A stretch of DNA of 64,000 nucleotides from Oreocharis arfaki (taxonomy: Eukaryota; Chordata; Aves; Passeriformes; Paramythiidae). This document shows positions 24,925 to 36,955 of this stretch, piece by piece. Below the pieces are notes generated by a model. That model worked only from the letters and a program-made list of their open reading frames with translations, had not been told where the DNA came from and did no database searches. The first letter of the stretch is position 1; the number at the start of each line of letters is the position of its first letter. Both the position numbers and the translations under genes were made by a program. Location of the stretch: positions 244,025 through 308,024 of the forward strand of contig VZRR01008201.1 in the NCBI GenBank assembly GCA_013398015.1, in the 5' to 3' direction.

Positions 24925-25187
24925 TTAAGTAGCCCTGCTATAAATTCTTGACAGTGAATTTCCTGAGGCAGAGACACTACCAGTGCTATACGTGTGTCTG
25001 GCGACCAGCCCGGGAGAGCGCTGATTCTCTGCTGGGATACTCTGGCAAAGTGATAACTTCTTAGAAGACACCAGACCATAACACTCCTGCTCCTCGAAAG
25101 TGTTCATCTCAATCCTGTTGGCTGCAGAGGAGACCGAGGGTGAGGGGGATGATGTCTGAGGCACCTGTTGCAGCTCCGGAGATGAGA
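24925..25187 (-). CDS. Candidate terminal coding exon, unidentified
   Basis: The minus strand has an acceptor-like TATCCGTGCGTGTCCGCAG, then 86 codons to a TAA at 24927-24925. The peptide is Ser-rich: an N-terminal part starting SSPELQQVPQTSSPS, a middle part with MNTFEEQECYGLV, and an end GNSLSRIYSRAT. It has no membrane segment or known motif. CpG density is raised across 24990-25300. The open frame runs further upstream (about 120 codons in all), and another minus frame is open across 25109-25414, so a GC-rich region short of stops is a fair alternative. I see no AATAAA within several hundred bases downstream. The exon would start one base into a codon, so it is not interchangeable with the phase-0 terminal exon at 3171-3278. 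Confidence 0.28.
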
Positions 25188-28100
25188 CTGCGGACACGCA
25201 CGGATACAACTGACAGCTGGAGCAGAGCGGGAAGTGCCCGGAGGCAGCCCAGAACCTGGGACAGGCTAATGCCACCTGACTGCTCACCGACCCTCTCTGA
25301 CAGCCAAGGGGAAAAAGGGGGCTTGGCTGGGGTCTCTGCTGCTGCCCTGTGCTGTGCTGTGATTGCGGAGTTCACACCTCGTGCTGCAGGAGTTGAGCTG
25401 TCTGGTGGTGTCAAAACTCAGACTGGTTTCTGAGCACCGCTTCCCTCCCCAGGGACCAGCTCTGCTAGCGGCTGAAAACTGTCTTGGCTAGGGCCCCCCA
25501 CCTACTGTAGCTCAGACAACCACATAATAATGTAATAAATGCAGGCAATTTGGAACAACTTTTTGGAATCCCCAGACCTTGACTGAAAATCACTTAAGAC
25601 AGTTCCCATCAACTTCAGCCAGATTTGAAGCAGGTACTTGCAACATTATTTTCATACCTGTAAGAAAATCATTTCAGCCCTAATATTGTTACACACACAA
25701 CAGAGAAAGGCACTAATGCCTTCAAAACTCCGGGGTAATTTACAGAAGCTGCAGCCAAGGCAAGAAGCCAAGCACTGAGAGACAAATCTGATAACTTGAT
25801 GCAATACAGGTTTGTATCTGTTAATCCAGCACTCATGGACTTCTGCACTTTGTGAAGGATGACTTCCGTGCAAAACCCATCTGCTGTGCTCCCTCATCTC
25901 TGCTCTGGAAAATACTGCAAAAGCTACATCCAGGCTATGACCTTCACATGCAGGTGATTTCTGTGACCAGTTTGAACTCTGGCTTTGTGCTGTGGCTACA
26001 TCCAAAACACAGAATTAGTTTAAATTGGTCTAATCTCCTCTTTGCACAGTTTCTGGTCATTTTGAGCCACTCCATTCTGTGGTTGAAAAGAGCCTTGCCC
26101 CTGTCCTGGGGCAACTTGGCAGCTGGGAGACAGGGTTTCAAAGGAGGGCAGCAGCCACTCGGGGTCAGGCCCCCACAGATTATTTTGGCATGGCAAATAT
26201 TTTGTTCGATTAAAAAATCCAAACAACCCGAACATCAGGCAACTTGCCAACAGTCTAAAAGGAGACTTGAATCTGCCTGAATAGGCCTGTTTAGATGCAG
26301 TCCTGTATCACATTGGTAATTACAGACCCTGTTATCACAGTAACTCACTACCAGGTGAGAAATCCCTTGCAAAATAACTACACCTAAGCCCATGTACTTA
26401 CATAAGGCAAGGCAATAGAAGCAAATGCTTCACCCCTCTGTGTCAGAGGGCCAAACTGCTCTGTACTGAGAAATAAATGCAGAATAAGCCCAAGGAAGCC
26501 AGACATTCACATATGCAAACCTAACCTGAGTAAGTACAAAGCAGGGCTTATGACCCTTTTCTGACTGGAAACAATTATGCAGAGGGAAAAAGCATAAAAG
26601 CTTTAGATAGAAGTGTGGATTTAGTAGGATAGAGCCAGAAATCAGATAGTAGGGGAAGGAGATGGTCTGCAGGTAAATAGGAGGTAGAGGAGATAATCAA
26701 TCAGGAGGTTAATGGTCTGCCAAACCACACTGATCCTTGCTTACAGTAAACATCCAGTGCTTAGTATTCAGGACAATTTTCAAGAAGACCTACACTTTCA
26801 TCCTAGTGGTGAATCTGTTACATTACTGCACCAGAACCTCCCAAGCTATTTAATGTTTTCCTTTCAATTCATAATTTTCCTCCCCTTGAACAGAGACAAA
26901 TGTAAACAGCAGGCAGAGACTGTTGTCTCTCCAGAAGAGTAATATTCTCAAGGAACAGCTTTAGAGCATACATAATGCCTGTGTTAATGGAAGAATTCAA
27001 GGAAGAGATCTGCAGTTTTCCCCAGAAAAATTCTAGTCATAGAACTGACAACATTTCTTTGCATAATTTCTTAGGTCCAGAGAAATGGAGAAAGCCTCAC
27101 AAGTATCTGCAAGTCTTTCATTTAGCAACCCTTGAAAAACAAAAGCAGAAAGTCCACTTTGAAACAAGGTATTAGAGTCTGATATTCAGACTCCTCCCAT
27201 AAATACATGACAAAGTTTGCTATCAGCATCTAGTTTTGGTATTAATTTTTCTGTCCAGGAGTGTAGCTGGTCTGTGGGCTCACCTGCTGAGTAGGCACAC
27301 CATACAGAGATGCTCGTCAAACACATACATAACCAATGACTTCTGTGGGGCAACTCTGTTCCCAGGAGAGCCTGCAACTGGTGGCTACAGCACACTGCTT
27401 CACTGCTGTGTTTTTCAGCTTTGTTCTTCTCTAGCTGTTCACATCTCCCAGTTTTCAGGTGCTTACTGTCAACGTGATCCTGGGTCACTTCATGGAGGCC
27501 ATCAGGGTCTGCCTGCAAGAGGTGGTGCATTCAAACTGCTCACCCAGCTGTAAAGCCTCTCTGTTCACTAAGGCTGTCAAACAGAATGCTTTCACACCCG
27601 TTGTGGCTTTGGGGAAATTATACTTCATTGCAAAGCGCAAATAAGCTCCTCATGTCTGAAGATTTCAGGCCAAAACCTTCTTTGACACAGCGCTTGGACC
27701 ACTAGATGCTGCCGTTGGCCACCATCAATCAAGAGAGTTGTGCTCAAAATCCTACCATCTCTCCTGGCATTACAGAAGGTAGAAGGATGACGTGATGTCG
27801 AAGTGGAAGGTCCTACCCATTCCCCTCCAGCTCCTCGGAGCCAGCAGTGGTAAGAATGAAAAGGAAGATGTGCCCCGTGCCTTATCACAGCCTGTCTTGC
27901 TAGTAGAAGGATAGCAGAGACGATGGAGTTTTGTAGGAGTGGACACAGAAGTAATATGAAACTGCTTGATTCTAAAAGTGTTGGGGGGCAGTCTCCAAAC
28001 AGTGAAAATACCCCGTGTCTCCAGTGGATTCTACTGAAGGTTTTCCTTCTCAGGAAAGGGTAATGGGGGAGTTTTAAAATCATAACAATCTGGGTGACCA

Positions 28101-28467
28101 GATGAGGTTTCAGAAGAAAGTAGAATAATCCCACAGGATCCTTTGTGTGGATATCCTGAGTTTTCAACCTGCACACTTTGCAGTATTGGTATTCCATTAG
28201 CAGATCTCTAAACTTTCTAACATCTTACTATCCACTAATCAATGTCCAAAGTCTATGGAACTGCTGAGAAAGCACACATTTCTGGTGAGGGAAATGATAT
28301 CTTTATCCCATCTTCTCCTGCATGGAGCAATGCAGTAGGACAGAGGCCCACATTCATGTGAGTGTCTCAGAGCACAGGTATTGAAATGGACACTGAAGAT
28401 GATACCAACAATTTTTTTGCTTGCAGTTAACACGTAGTGTGCTCAATCTCCTGGTTACTGCCTTGTT
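25188..28467. other. Mostly non-coding stretch with one exon candidate
   Basis: Other than 27467-27512 I see no supported gene. A 36-base block at about 26404-26439 on the minus strand is also flanked by acceptor- and GTAAGT-like sites, but its donor exon side is poor. The 190-codon minus frame at 27625-28197 has no domain, low-complexity bias or splice context and is probably chance. Confidence 0.45.
27467..27512 (-). CDS. Candidate 46-base internal exon sharing a coding pattern with 18113-18154
   Basis: On the minus strand the acceptor CACCACCTCTTGCAG precedes 27512, and a donor GACA/GTAAGC follows 27467. Read in phase 0 it encodes ADPDGLHEVTQDHVD plus one base. The block EVTQDHV (27491-27471) parallels EVTKDHL in the candidate at 18113-18154. 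The 21-base blocks match at 15 positions: four of the six mismatches are at third codon positions, two at first and none at second. That is what two related coding segments would show. The donor lacks G at the last exon base. The frame stays open on both sides, so exon boundaries rest only on the splice motifs. Phase 0 in and phase 1 out does not join directly to the phase-2 microexon. Confidence 0.3.
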
Positions 28468-28690
28468 CAGATTAGGTGCAGGGAAGGAATTTTTCACAAT
28501 GAGGATGGTAAAGCACTGGGACATGTTGCCCAGAGAGGTGGTAGGTATTCTGTCCCTGGAAACATTCAAGCCCGGGCTTGAATGCTCAGGGCTCTGAGCA
28601 ACCTGATCTAGTTTAAGATATTCCTTCTTATTGCAGGGAAGCTGAACTGGATGACCTTTAAATGTTTCTTCCATCTATGATTCTATGATG
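28468..28690 (+). mobile_element. CR1 LINE 3' fragment, 5'-truncated
   Basis: Clear match to the 3' end of avian CR1: GAAGGAATTTTTCACAATGA, then GCACTGGGACATGTTGCCCA, then CTCTGAGCAACCTGATCTAG and the family tail CTATGATTCTATGATG. It is truncated at the 5' end, as most CR1 copies are, and carries no coding capacity. The orientation is plus, with the octamer-type tail at the right. It contains a perfect 22-bp palindrome at 28563-28584. Confidence 0.88.
28563..28584. repeat. 22-bp perfect palindrome inside a CR1 copy
   Basis: CATTCAAGCCC (28563-28573) followed immediately by GGGCTTGAATG, its exact reverse complement. The centre contains CCCGGG. In the CR1 consensus as I recall it this stretch is not palindromic, so this copy appears to have become so by substitution. 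Confidence 0.75.
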
Positions 28691-29068
28691 CTCTGGTTCA
28701 TGTTGCATCATAACTCAGGATATAAAAATATCCCTTTGTACTCCACCAAGTCAATGCCACCCTCTGCTAATGATACCACTAATAATGCTGGACCTCAGGG
28801 CTCCTCAGGCAGAAATCTAGTGGCAGCCAAAGAGAAACTGACTCGGGAAATGAGACACTGGTTGCTGCAGGCTGCAACATCTTCATCTCTGCCTTTGCTT
28901 CAAAGATTTGACTTTTTCAAAGTACACAGCAAAGCTTCAGGAAGAAGCCAACATCAAATAAGCACGTGGAGAGCTGCTTTCTTCTACCATTGATCAGAGA
29001 GCAGTGTCAGAAGAAGGAGAAATAGCACTGCCACTAGAACAACATTGTCTCCATGCCCCATCCAACTG
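28691..29068. other. Spacer between two CR1 copies
   Basis: A 102-codon plus frame crosses most of this spacer (28685-28993) with no recognisable motif. Nothing else is seen. Confidence 0.5.
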
Positions 29069-29556
29069 CATACAGAGGAGGGCAACAAAGCTGGCAAAAA
29101 GGCTGGAAGGCATGTCCTAGGAGGAGTGGCTGAGGACTTTGCTTTTGTCTAGTTTGCAGTAAAGAAGGCTGGGGGCAACCCCATTGCTCCCTACACCTTC
29201 CTGAGGAGGGAAAGTGGAGAGGCAGGTGCTGGTCTCCTCTCTCCAGTGGCAGGACACATGAAAATGGTCAAAGCTATGTTAGGGGAGGTTCAGACTGGAC
29301 ATCAAGAAGCTTTTCTTTACCAAAGGAGTGGTCAAACACTGGAACAGAATTCCTAGTGAGGTGATCAATGCTCTAGCACTGTCAGTATTTAAAAGGTGTT
29401 TGGACAATGTCCTCAATAATTTACTCTAAATTTTGGACACCCCTGGAGTGCTCAGTCAGTTGGACTAGATTATCATTATAGGTCCCTTCAAACAGAAACA
29501 TCCTATTCTATTCTATTCTATTCTATTCTATTCTATTCTATTCTATTCTATTCTAT
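29069..29556 (+). mobile_element. CR1 LINE 3' fragment with expanded pentamer tail
   Basis: Strong match to avian CR1: CAGAGGAGGGCAACAAAGCT at the left, GGAAGGCATGTCCTAGGAGG, TTCCTGAGGAGGGAAAGTGG, then GTGGTCAAACACTGGAACAG and TTGGACTAGATTATCATTAT near the 3' end. It is 5'-truncated. In place of the usual ATTCTATG repeats, the tail is a (TTCTA)n array at 29504-29556, about ten copies. Confidence 0.9.
29504..29556 (+). repeat. (TTCTA)n pentanucleotide microsatellite
   Basis: Ten or so perfect TTCTA units directly at the 3' end of the CR1 copy, evidently grown from the element's ATTCTATG-type tail. It is likely length-polymorphic. Confidence 0.92.
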
Positions 29557-32500
29557 CCCCAGGGCTTGGTACAGATGCTTTCTCACGTCTTTCAGCCACT
29601 CGCTTCCTGAAAGTGTTTCCAGGAAGCTGGAAGGTTCCATCTGGAGATCTGATGCACAGCAGAGATGCAGCTTCTCTATTCTGCACGCTCCACTTGGTGC
29701 TTCTCATCCCAAATGGGAGAGACTGGGGAGCTGCTGGGCAGGAGGGCCTGGGATCGTGCTGCGGAGCTCGGCAGCTGTTTCTGAAGCTGCGGCATTCTGC
29801 CGTGGGCAGAGTTCCCTGTGTTCTGCACACTGCCTGACGGACCTCGGGGGAGCATGTCTCGCAAAATGAACACCAGAGTCACTCCCTAAGGACCTTTATT
29901 AAAAAAAAGAAAAAAGCAACCTCTGTGTAAATGAAATGCTTGTTTACAGCACAGTGCCACAACTTCATGTGCTAAGTTTCATAGCCTTAGTGGGTTACAA
30001 AAAATACTCATATTATAGATATAGATGGTGCAGAAGGTGTAGAAGACACAGAAGGTAAGAACAATAGAGATAATAAAGATAATAGCATCCATTCACCAAG
30101 ACTTTACAAACAGCAGCCCTGACATTTAATTTTGGTTTTGGCTCCCAAAATACAGAATTTAGCAAAAATTAAGATACAAGTGTAATAGCTGTATAGAGCA
30201 AACATTTGCTCCTAATCTGTTACATTACTGCTACTTAACTACTCCAAATGTTTTATTAACTTAAGGTGACAATATTGCAATTATATCTTAGTCTTTGCAG
30301 CTGTTTTCACATCTTAGCAGAAAGAGGTAGAAACTGCCTTCTCTACAGACACAAAGGGAAGGGCAGCTGTAACTGAGATTATACAATTTAAAATTTACAG
30401 AGAGTTTAAAGATGATCTGAGAAGTGCCTGAGAACAGGCAAGAACCTGGATTTAAATGCATAAAATGGGTATTTAGAGCAGTTCAGTGAAGAATAAGTCA
30501 AAAAATACCCTGATCTCCAACTGGCCATGATGAAAAAAGCAGAATGGAAAGCAGGTGCATAACAGAGGATTTCTGGGCATGATTTCCGCTTGTGATGCTC
30601 TGTGAGAGACCCATGGGAAGAGGAAAGGGATGCTGACTGCAGGATGTCAACAAAGACCTTGGAAGAGACGGATCCCTTCTGTAGGCCTTCTGCAGGCCCC
30701 AGGGCAAAGCCTGTGATTGTGCACAGATAAGTGAAATTTTCTTAAAGTTATTTCCAGTGCAAAGAAGAGAAAAGTCTGAAGCTAGAAATCAACACACAGG
30801 GTTTGTATTTACAGAAAGCTCATTTGCCTTGTACAGAGAGGATCAGTCTGGCTAATATTTGAGTTTCTGCAGATGTTTCGCTATCCTCCTGGGTTAAAAG
30901 TTGGCACATTGGAATGGCAGGAGTTGAAAAAATTTAATTTAAATTAAAGAAACGAAACCAACCTTTACAGCATGCAAACACAATCTCATTTCACTACAAA
31001 AGTGAAAAACAGGCAAAAAATGCATTGGAGTATACAGTACCAAGTGTTTTACTTTAAGTACTGCAGCTGATTATGAGACTGCTCTGGTGTTTTATTGAGA
31101 GGATGTGAGGAAGAAAAGTCCTCATTCAAATTGTCTGATGGAGTCTAATACAACAGTGCAGCATTCAAAACTTTTGCAATGAGAAAGGTTTTTTGGAAAG
31201 TGATTAAATTTGTAGTTTCTAAACCAACTGTTCCAGTAGAAAGTGCAACATCTAGGAATGCAGGTAACAGAGGCTTTGCTCCTATCTATAACATACCATT
31301 AAGAGTATTGTAAAATAAAATTTTCTTCCTCAGTGGCAGAGGAATTGTTTTACTTATCTCATCACTGTGGGACTTTCTGGAATGCTTTTGAAATCTCCTC
31401 TAGAATACTGATGTGAAGACGATATTTTTTTCAATCAGCAGACTGAAAATCAACCCCTGCCCCCATTTCAATCAACCCCTACCTCCACTGGCCTTTAGGG
31501 TCTGCTGATTCTCCATACCATGGCAGAACTCAGAATTCCCCATGGTCTGTGGTGCTGCATCATCCCCTTTTCCCTCCATCTCCTTCTTCAGTTACGTCCT
31601 TTTCCCAAACTCTTCTGACAGCCTTTCATTGTCCTCTATTACTTCACAAATTTTTTATGTGTTACATTTCTTTTTCTGTGGGCCTCTGCATGAAACTACC
31701 AAAAAAGCACAGTTTGACTTCCCTATTTCCCTCTTCTTTTCTCAGCTTGCTTGTTAGTTTGCTGCTTAAGAAAAGGAAACCCCTTTGCTGTCAAAGGGAA
31801 AGGGTACCATCACTGATGTTGGACTTCAAATTATCATGATATCAGATGTCTATTAGGAAACACTTCTATCAAGATAGCCCCATACAGTCAGCGTCCATCT
31901 ACACTCAGACGTTTTAAAGGCAGACAGGATAAGCCAGGGAGACAGAAACATGAGAGTCTCAATAATTATCAGCCCTCCAAATGAGCCCCAGAGCCATAAA
32001 TGCAGAGATCCTTCTCATAAAGGCATGCAGATAGATGCTGTGCCCTGAGGAGGCTGGTGGAAGGGACCCAAGGATTTCTGTGAGAAGCATACCTTCTCAC
32101 AGGACAAAGATTCCTCGATATTTCTAAGAAGATGTGCTTTGCTTTGACCCTGGCATGTCTCCATTATGGCTGCAGAATTGTAAAAATTTACTGTAGCCTC
32201 TATGAAAATGGTATATAAAAATGGGATTTCATGCTTTCTTTCTCTTAATTTCATGTGGAAGTTGCTTTAACCATTAATTTCAACAGAATCAAGATTTTAT
32301 CCAAATTGCTTTATTATTGTATATCACCCATACATACCTACAAACCATTTGCTAAATGGTTAAGACAGGGTCAGAGTTCCCTTCTCCTGTCTTCTGTCTC
32401 TACACTGTCCCCTTTGGCTTTTCTTCTGTTCCCAGCCCTCCTCATCATACAAATAAAATGTTTTCTTCTGTCAAAGAGCTGAATTGGGCTATGTTTCAGC

Positions 32501-35500
32501 TTATGAATCATGTACACTACTATTGTTGACTAGCCAAATCCAAATTAAACTCATTTTTCACCTAGCTTAAACAGCTGAGGCAAAAGACGGAGGAATTAGA
32601 ATTACCTTCCCTAATTTGTCAGTTATCTGCACCTGCACATAGATACTGAAATACCACAGTTAACCCCAAAACTCAGCTTATATCACTCTCTGAGGTACAG
32701 AAGAAAATAAAATGACTGTGTAACAAACACAAGCCAACTTTCCTGAGCTGCTGAAGGCCGTAGCTGGGAGTCCAGCAGGATTAGATCCCAGCCCGCATGC
32801 ACTAGCTGCACTGTTGCTTACAGTAAGCCAACCAATGCTTTGGAGAGTAATGCAGTTCTATCAGTCATTCATAGCATCATAATGCCAGTAATTCAGCTCC
32901 TTTGGGGCTTCTGCAAGATGTCTGCAAAAAGCAAGAGGAAGAAAGTCTATGCCTGCTGCCTTAGGCCTTCTGTGGGTGTTAAATGCATGTAGGCAAATAG
33001 CTGACAAACCACATATTCAAACCAGCTCAAGCATATTCATCTCTTTTACTCAGGTTTGCATAGGACTGGTTTTAGCTTGGTCAAGAAAAAGTGTTCTCCA
33101 TTCTCCCCTCTGTTAGTCTTGTCACTACTTATTGTAAGAAAGTAGCACCCTAAACTAATTAGTGGATGTGGCCTAAAAAGTGTCAAGACAGAGAGGGAAG
33201 ACACATATCTGATATACGTAGATGTTGAAGGGTCAGGTCCCCATCATGCCTCATCTGCAGCTGGTGCTTTTTAGCCCACAAGCTGGTTTTGGCACCTGCA
33301 TTACAGCATCTCTTTATTCTCACATTAACCCCTGTGGTTAAATCCTCTCAAATGCAGTGAAGATGAGGGGCCAGTGTCAGTGGGGTTAGCAGCAGAATGA
33401 CAGCCTCTGCACCAGGATCTTTCCAGAAGCATGGCAGAAGGAAGAGATCCTGCACACCTGGCTCCCTGCAGCAGTGGATGGTAACCCTGAGATGTGAGAG
33501 GAGGGCACAGCTTCAGGAGCAAGCACGGAGGAGACTGTGTCATGATCATGTCATAGGGTCTCAGGCCATTTTTGTTATCTCCCTCCATACCCAAGGAATC
33601 AAGAACAAGGCCAAAAGAACTTGAAACTACTGAAGTGTGCTTCTTAAGTTACCATGTTCAGGAATTCTACCCAGATTGAGAGCAAATGAAGGTGAAAGTT
33701 GGTATTGTCCTGCGGGAGGGAAGAAAAGAGTCCTGGTTCTTCGTTCTCACCTCTCCAGAAAGGTTTTAAGTCACCAGATATTTACCATTTGTGGTTTCTT
33801 GTTTCAGAAGAATATTCTGCCCTGGGCTTATTCCAGGAGCCAGGATCCCTGATAAGCAGGACTTGAGTATATTTGCCCCATTTTATTGTGTGCTGAGACA
33901 GGCTCTGCAGGACACCCTTCTCATGTTTGCACTGAATGGGATCAACAGCCTTTCCAGCTCTCCAGGCTAGTGGTGACCTGTGCCACCCTGCTTCCTGCTG
34001 CAGTGGCAAGACCAGCTCCTGCCTCAGTTAGAGTCAGACTTATGACTTGAGTAAGTCAGACTTGTTCTTATCTCTCTGCCACTGCTCCTTGGCTGGCTCC
34101 TTCTTTTTGAGTTTGCCTGGCCCTGTTCATCTTCAGCAGGTACGTTCTTGCCGTCCCCTTTTCCTTCTCTTCAGTTTCCAGCCCTTCTTTCCCCCAGTCC
34201 TCTCCTCTTCTACAATTCTGCTCCGAATTATAATTAGCTAGACTCACTAATCCAGAAATGAATATAGCATTTCATTTTGTCTACCATTTGTCTGACTTTT
34301 ATCTGATGTAATCTTTTCAAAGAGCGCTATTGAAGTGTTATGTGTAACACACACCGTAACTTTTAACCCACAGAGGACATCTAAGCCATTGGATCTTCTA
34401 AATAAGTTGTGACCTGTTGCTGCCTATTTAATACAGTCAAGCATTTGATAATTATTGAGCACTTTTGACACTGGAATAATTTTATCAATATTTTTCTTCA
34501 TCCCTTGTATTTATATATATACACATTCACATGCATGCACACATAAAAATGCATTCACATATCTAAATATATCTATATCTATAGCTATCTCTCTACACAT
34601 ATACAGGAAACTCAGATCCAAACATTTTTTCCAGGTACAGCCTCTTTGCTGAGTAGCAAATCAGTCCTCCTACTAGTCAAAGGTTATCCTTGGCTTCTGT
34701 GGAAGTTTCCTAAGCTTATACTCTCCAGTATCTCATTCAACTCCTTGGATTAGTCATCATGAACTTTCTTAGACTTTCCAGATTTGATTCTTTAATTTGA
34801 TCTCTTCCCTTGCTATATTACCTTCCTCTTGCTATATTCCACAAAACTTGCAGTGACTTTTGCTTTGAGTGGCCTTCCTGCTGTGTTCCTGGCTATCATT
34901 TCAGTAAGGATTGTTCAGCAGAGGTCCTCTCAGACCTGGAGAGTGTACACAGCAATCAAGGTCTGCTGTGTACTTACTGCCTTGTACTGGCACCCAACCA
35001 GAACCTGTGCTGCTCACAGCTGCTGCACCTTTTTTGCCTGCAGCACATTCTGAATTAGCATGTACTGAAAATATTCATTTCACAGATGTTCAGCTTCAAA
35101 TTCCACTGTTTAGAAGACAGACTTTATTAAAAAAAAGAGCAGATTTTAAGGAAAGAGTCTTCCCATGGACAAGCGGAACTCTTTTGCTCTTTGCTTTCTT
35201 TTTTGAACAGTTTTTGCCCAGCAAATGTCAATACCTGGAAAAGTTTATTGAATGCATATAAATTGTTGCTCTGTGTGTCTTAGGCTATGCTTACACCTGA
35301 ACTTGTGTACTAGCCCTGAACTAATTAGATCAGCCACAGTAGGATCTGACCAGAGTCATCCACCCATATTACAGCCCATATATTAAATGTAGGATTGCTG
35401 TGGTGGGATGGCTACTGGTACATATGTTTTGTATCCTCAGTGTTTTTATTCCCCTCTGGTATAAAATCTTAAAATAACTGAATGAAATGGATTTTTGCCA

Positions 35501-36889
35501 TCGATTTCAAGGGAATCAGGATTTCTAGTTTTTGTTTTGCCTTTGGTGCAAGACTACAAAATCTCAAAGTAGTCTGAAGATGTCTTTTTCTTCTCTGTTG
35601 TAAAGCATAAATTTCACTTTTACCTTCATCACCAGGACAGACATTACCAGAAGCTATCTTTTGGACAGAAGGAACATGAAAACTGCAAAATTCTAGTTTG
35701 ATGAATGCTTGTGAGGAATATTTTCAAATGTGTTTTTCCTCAAGGTTGCTGCTTCTGTGTGCAATGGCTGTTCATTTAATTCAGACAGCACCTGTCTCTG
35801 ATCATTATTTTTTAGAGAGTTCTAGTAATCCATAAACTTAATCTGGAAAAGACAACATACTGTTGCTAAAATAGTCTAGTAGAATCCCACTCCTGTTTTG
35901 ATTACTCCTTAATAAGGTGCACATGCTGAAGCATTTTCTTTGCTAGAGATATTTAGTGGCTTCTGTGCTGTGGTCTCCTCTCTCCCTTTTCCTAGTTTCG
36001 CAGATGCTTTTTCTGTCGATGCTTCAGAATTTCCTTACTGTCCTTATAGTAAAGGTTCCTCTAATATCAGCAGCTGATGTGAGCAGCCACCCCAGGAGCA
36101 AAAATTCCCTAAGTTCTTATTGTTGTAGACTATAGGAAGTATCACAAAACCCTTGGCTGACATGATACTCTTCTAGTTAAGGCTCTATCCCTGCTCAGAT
36201 TGCAGCTCTAAATGCCATGAGGCACCGTGGATGGATAGGCACATAATGATGAACTTCCTCTCTGCCTGGAGTTAAAAATGGTTTATGTTAATGCCAGTCT
36301 TCCACTGACAGTTTTTATGCTCTCCATCCACACACTACATGTGCTACTAATATTAGCACTATTTCCCAGCTTTTTGGTGGTGAATATTTGCTGGGAAAAG
36401 GGCACTTGAATACTCCAGAAAGCAAAAATGCAGCCACAAATACTCTCTTTGTCTTTTAATTATGACTGCTGGTATGGATCTCGGGACCTCTGCTCTGTTC
36501 ATTCTGCCTACTGAGATGATTACTGGAGTTGGGAGCTGGGCCTCTGTCTCAGCCATGTGTCAACAAAGGCAGTGGCCTGCCTTCCTCATCTCCTCTGGGA
36601 CTGCATGTCCAGCACCATCAGTGGAACAGAGGATCTTCCCTCATGACTCTTATTGGTTTCCTTTTATTGGTTTTCCTATTAGTTTCTATTTTCTCTCTGC
36701 TGGGAGAGGGCAGTGAGCAGGTTCTGGTTGGGTGCCAGAGGCAGTGGGTACACAGCCGTGGGTCTGAGAGGCCCTTTGCTGATCCATCCTTACTGGATTA
36801 ATAGGCAAGGACAAAGAAGGATGGCCACTCAGAGCAAAAGTGCCTGCAGATTTCTCAGAGCATAATATCAGGGAAGAGATCCAGAGAAA
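29557..36889. other. Non-coding stretch
   Basis: No supported gene in over 7 kb. There is a modest CpG rise at 29740-29850 with short frames on both strands and no motif. A TA/CA-rich microsatellite lies at 34511-34606. I recognise no repeat family elsewhere. Confidence 0.5.
34511..34606 (+). repeat. Imperfect TA/CA and ATCT-type simple repeat
   Basis: TTATATATATACACATTCAC, followed by degenerate CATGCA/CACA and ATCTATATCTATAGCTATCT tracts. Imperfect throughout. Confidence 0.75.
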
Positions 36890-36955
36890 GAGGGGACTGA
36901 GCGAGGAGCTGTGTGGGTGTTTGGCTGTCAGCTGGGGTCAACCCGCCAAAATGGT
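36890..36955. mobile_element. Possible LTR end fragment related to the solo LTR at 59.1 kb
   Basis: GGACTGAGCGAGGAGCTGTG, followed by a TGTCAGCTGGGGTCAACCC stretch, parallels the last 60 or so bases of the LTR at 59106-59351 (GTAAGCGAGTAGCTGTGTGG, then TTGCCAGCTGGGCTTAAACC). The upstream part does not align by eye. It may be a truncated, diverged copy or a coincidence of a short motif. Confidence 0.35.

Noticed and set aside
26404..26439. 36-base minus block with acceptor-like CCTCTGACACAG and GTAAGT
   Set aside because: The donor exon side (CTTAT) is poor and the peptide is too short to judge. Such pairs are expected by chance.
27625..28197. 190-codon minus-strand open frame, the longest in the window
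   Set aside because: It has no domain, no splice or poly(A) context and no CpG retention. One frame of this length is expected by chance in a window of this size.
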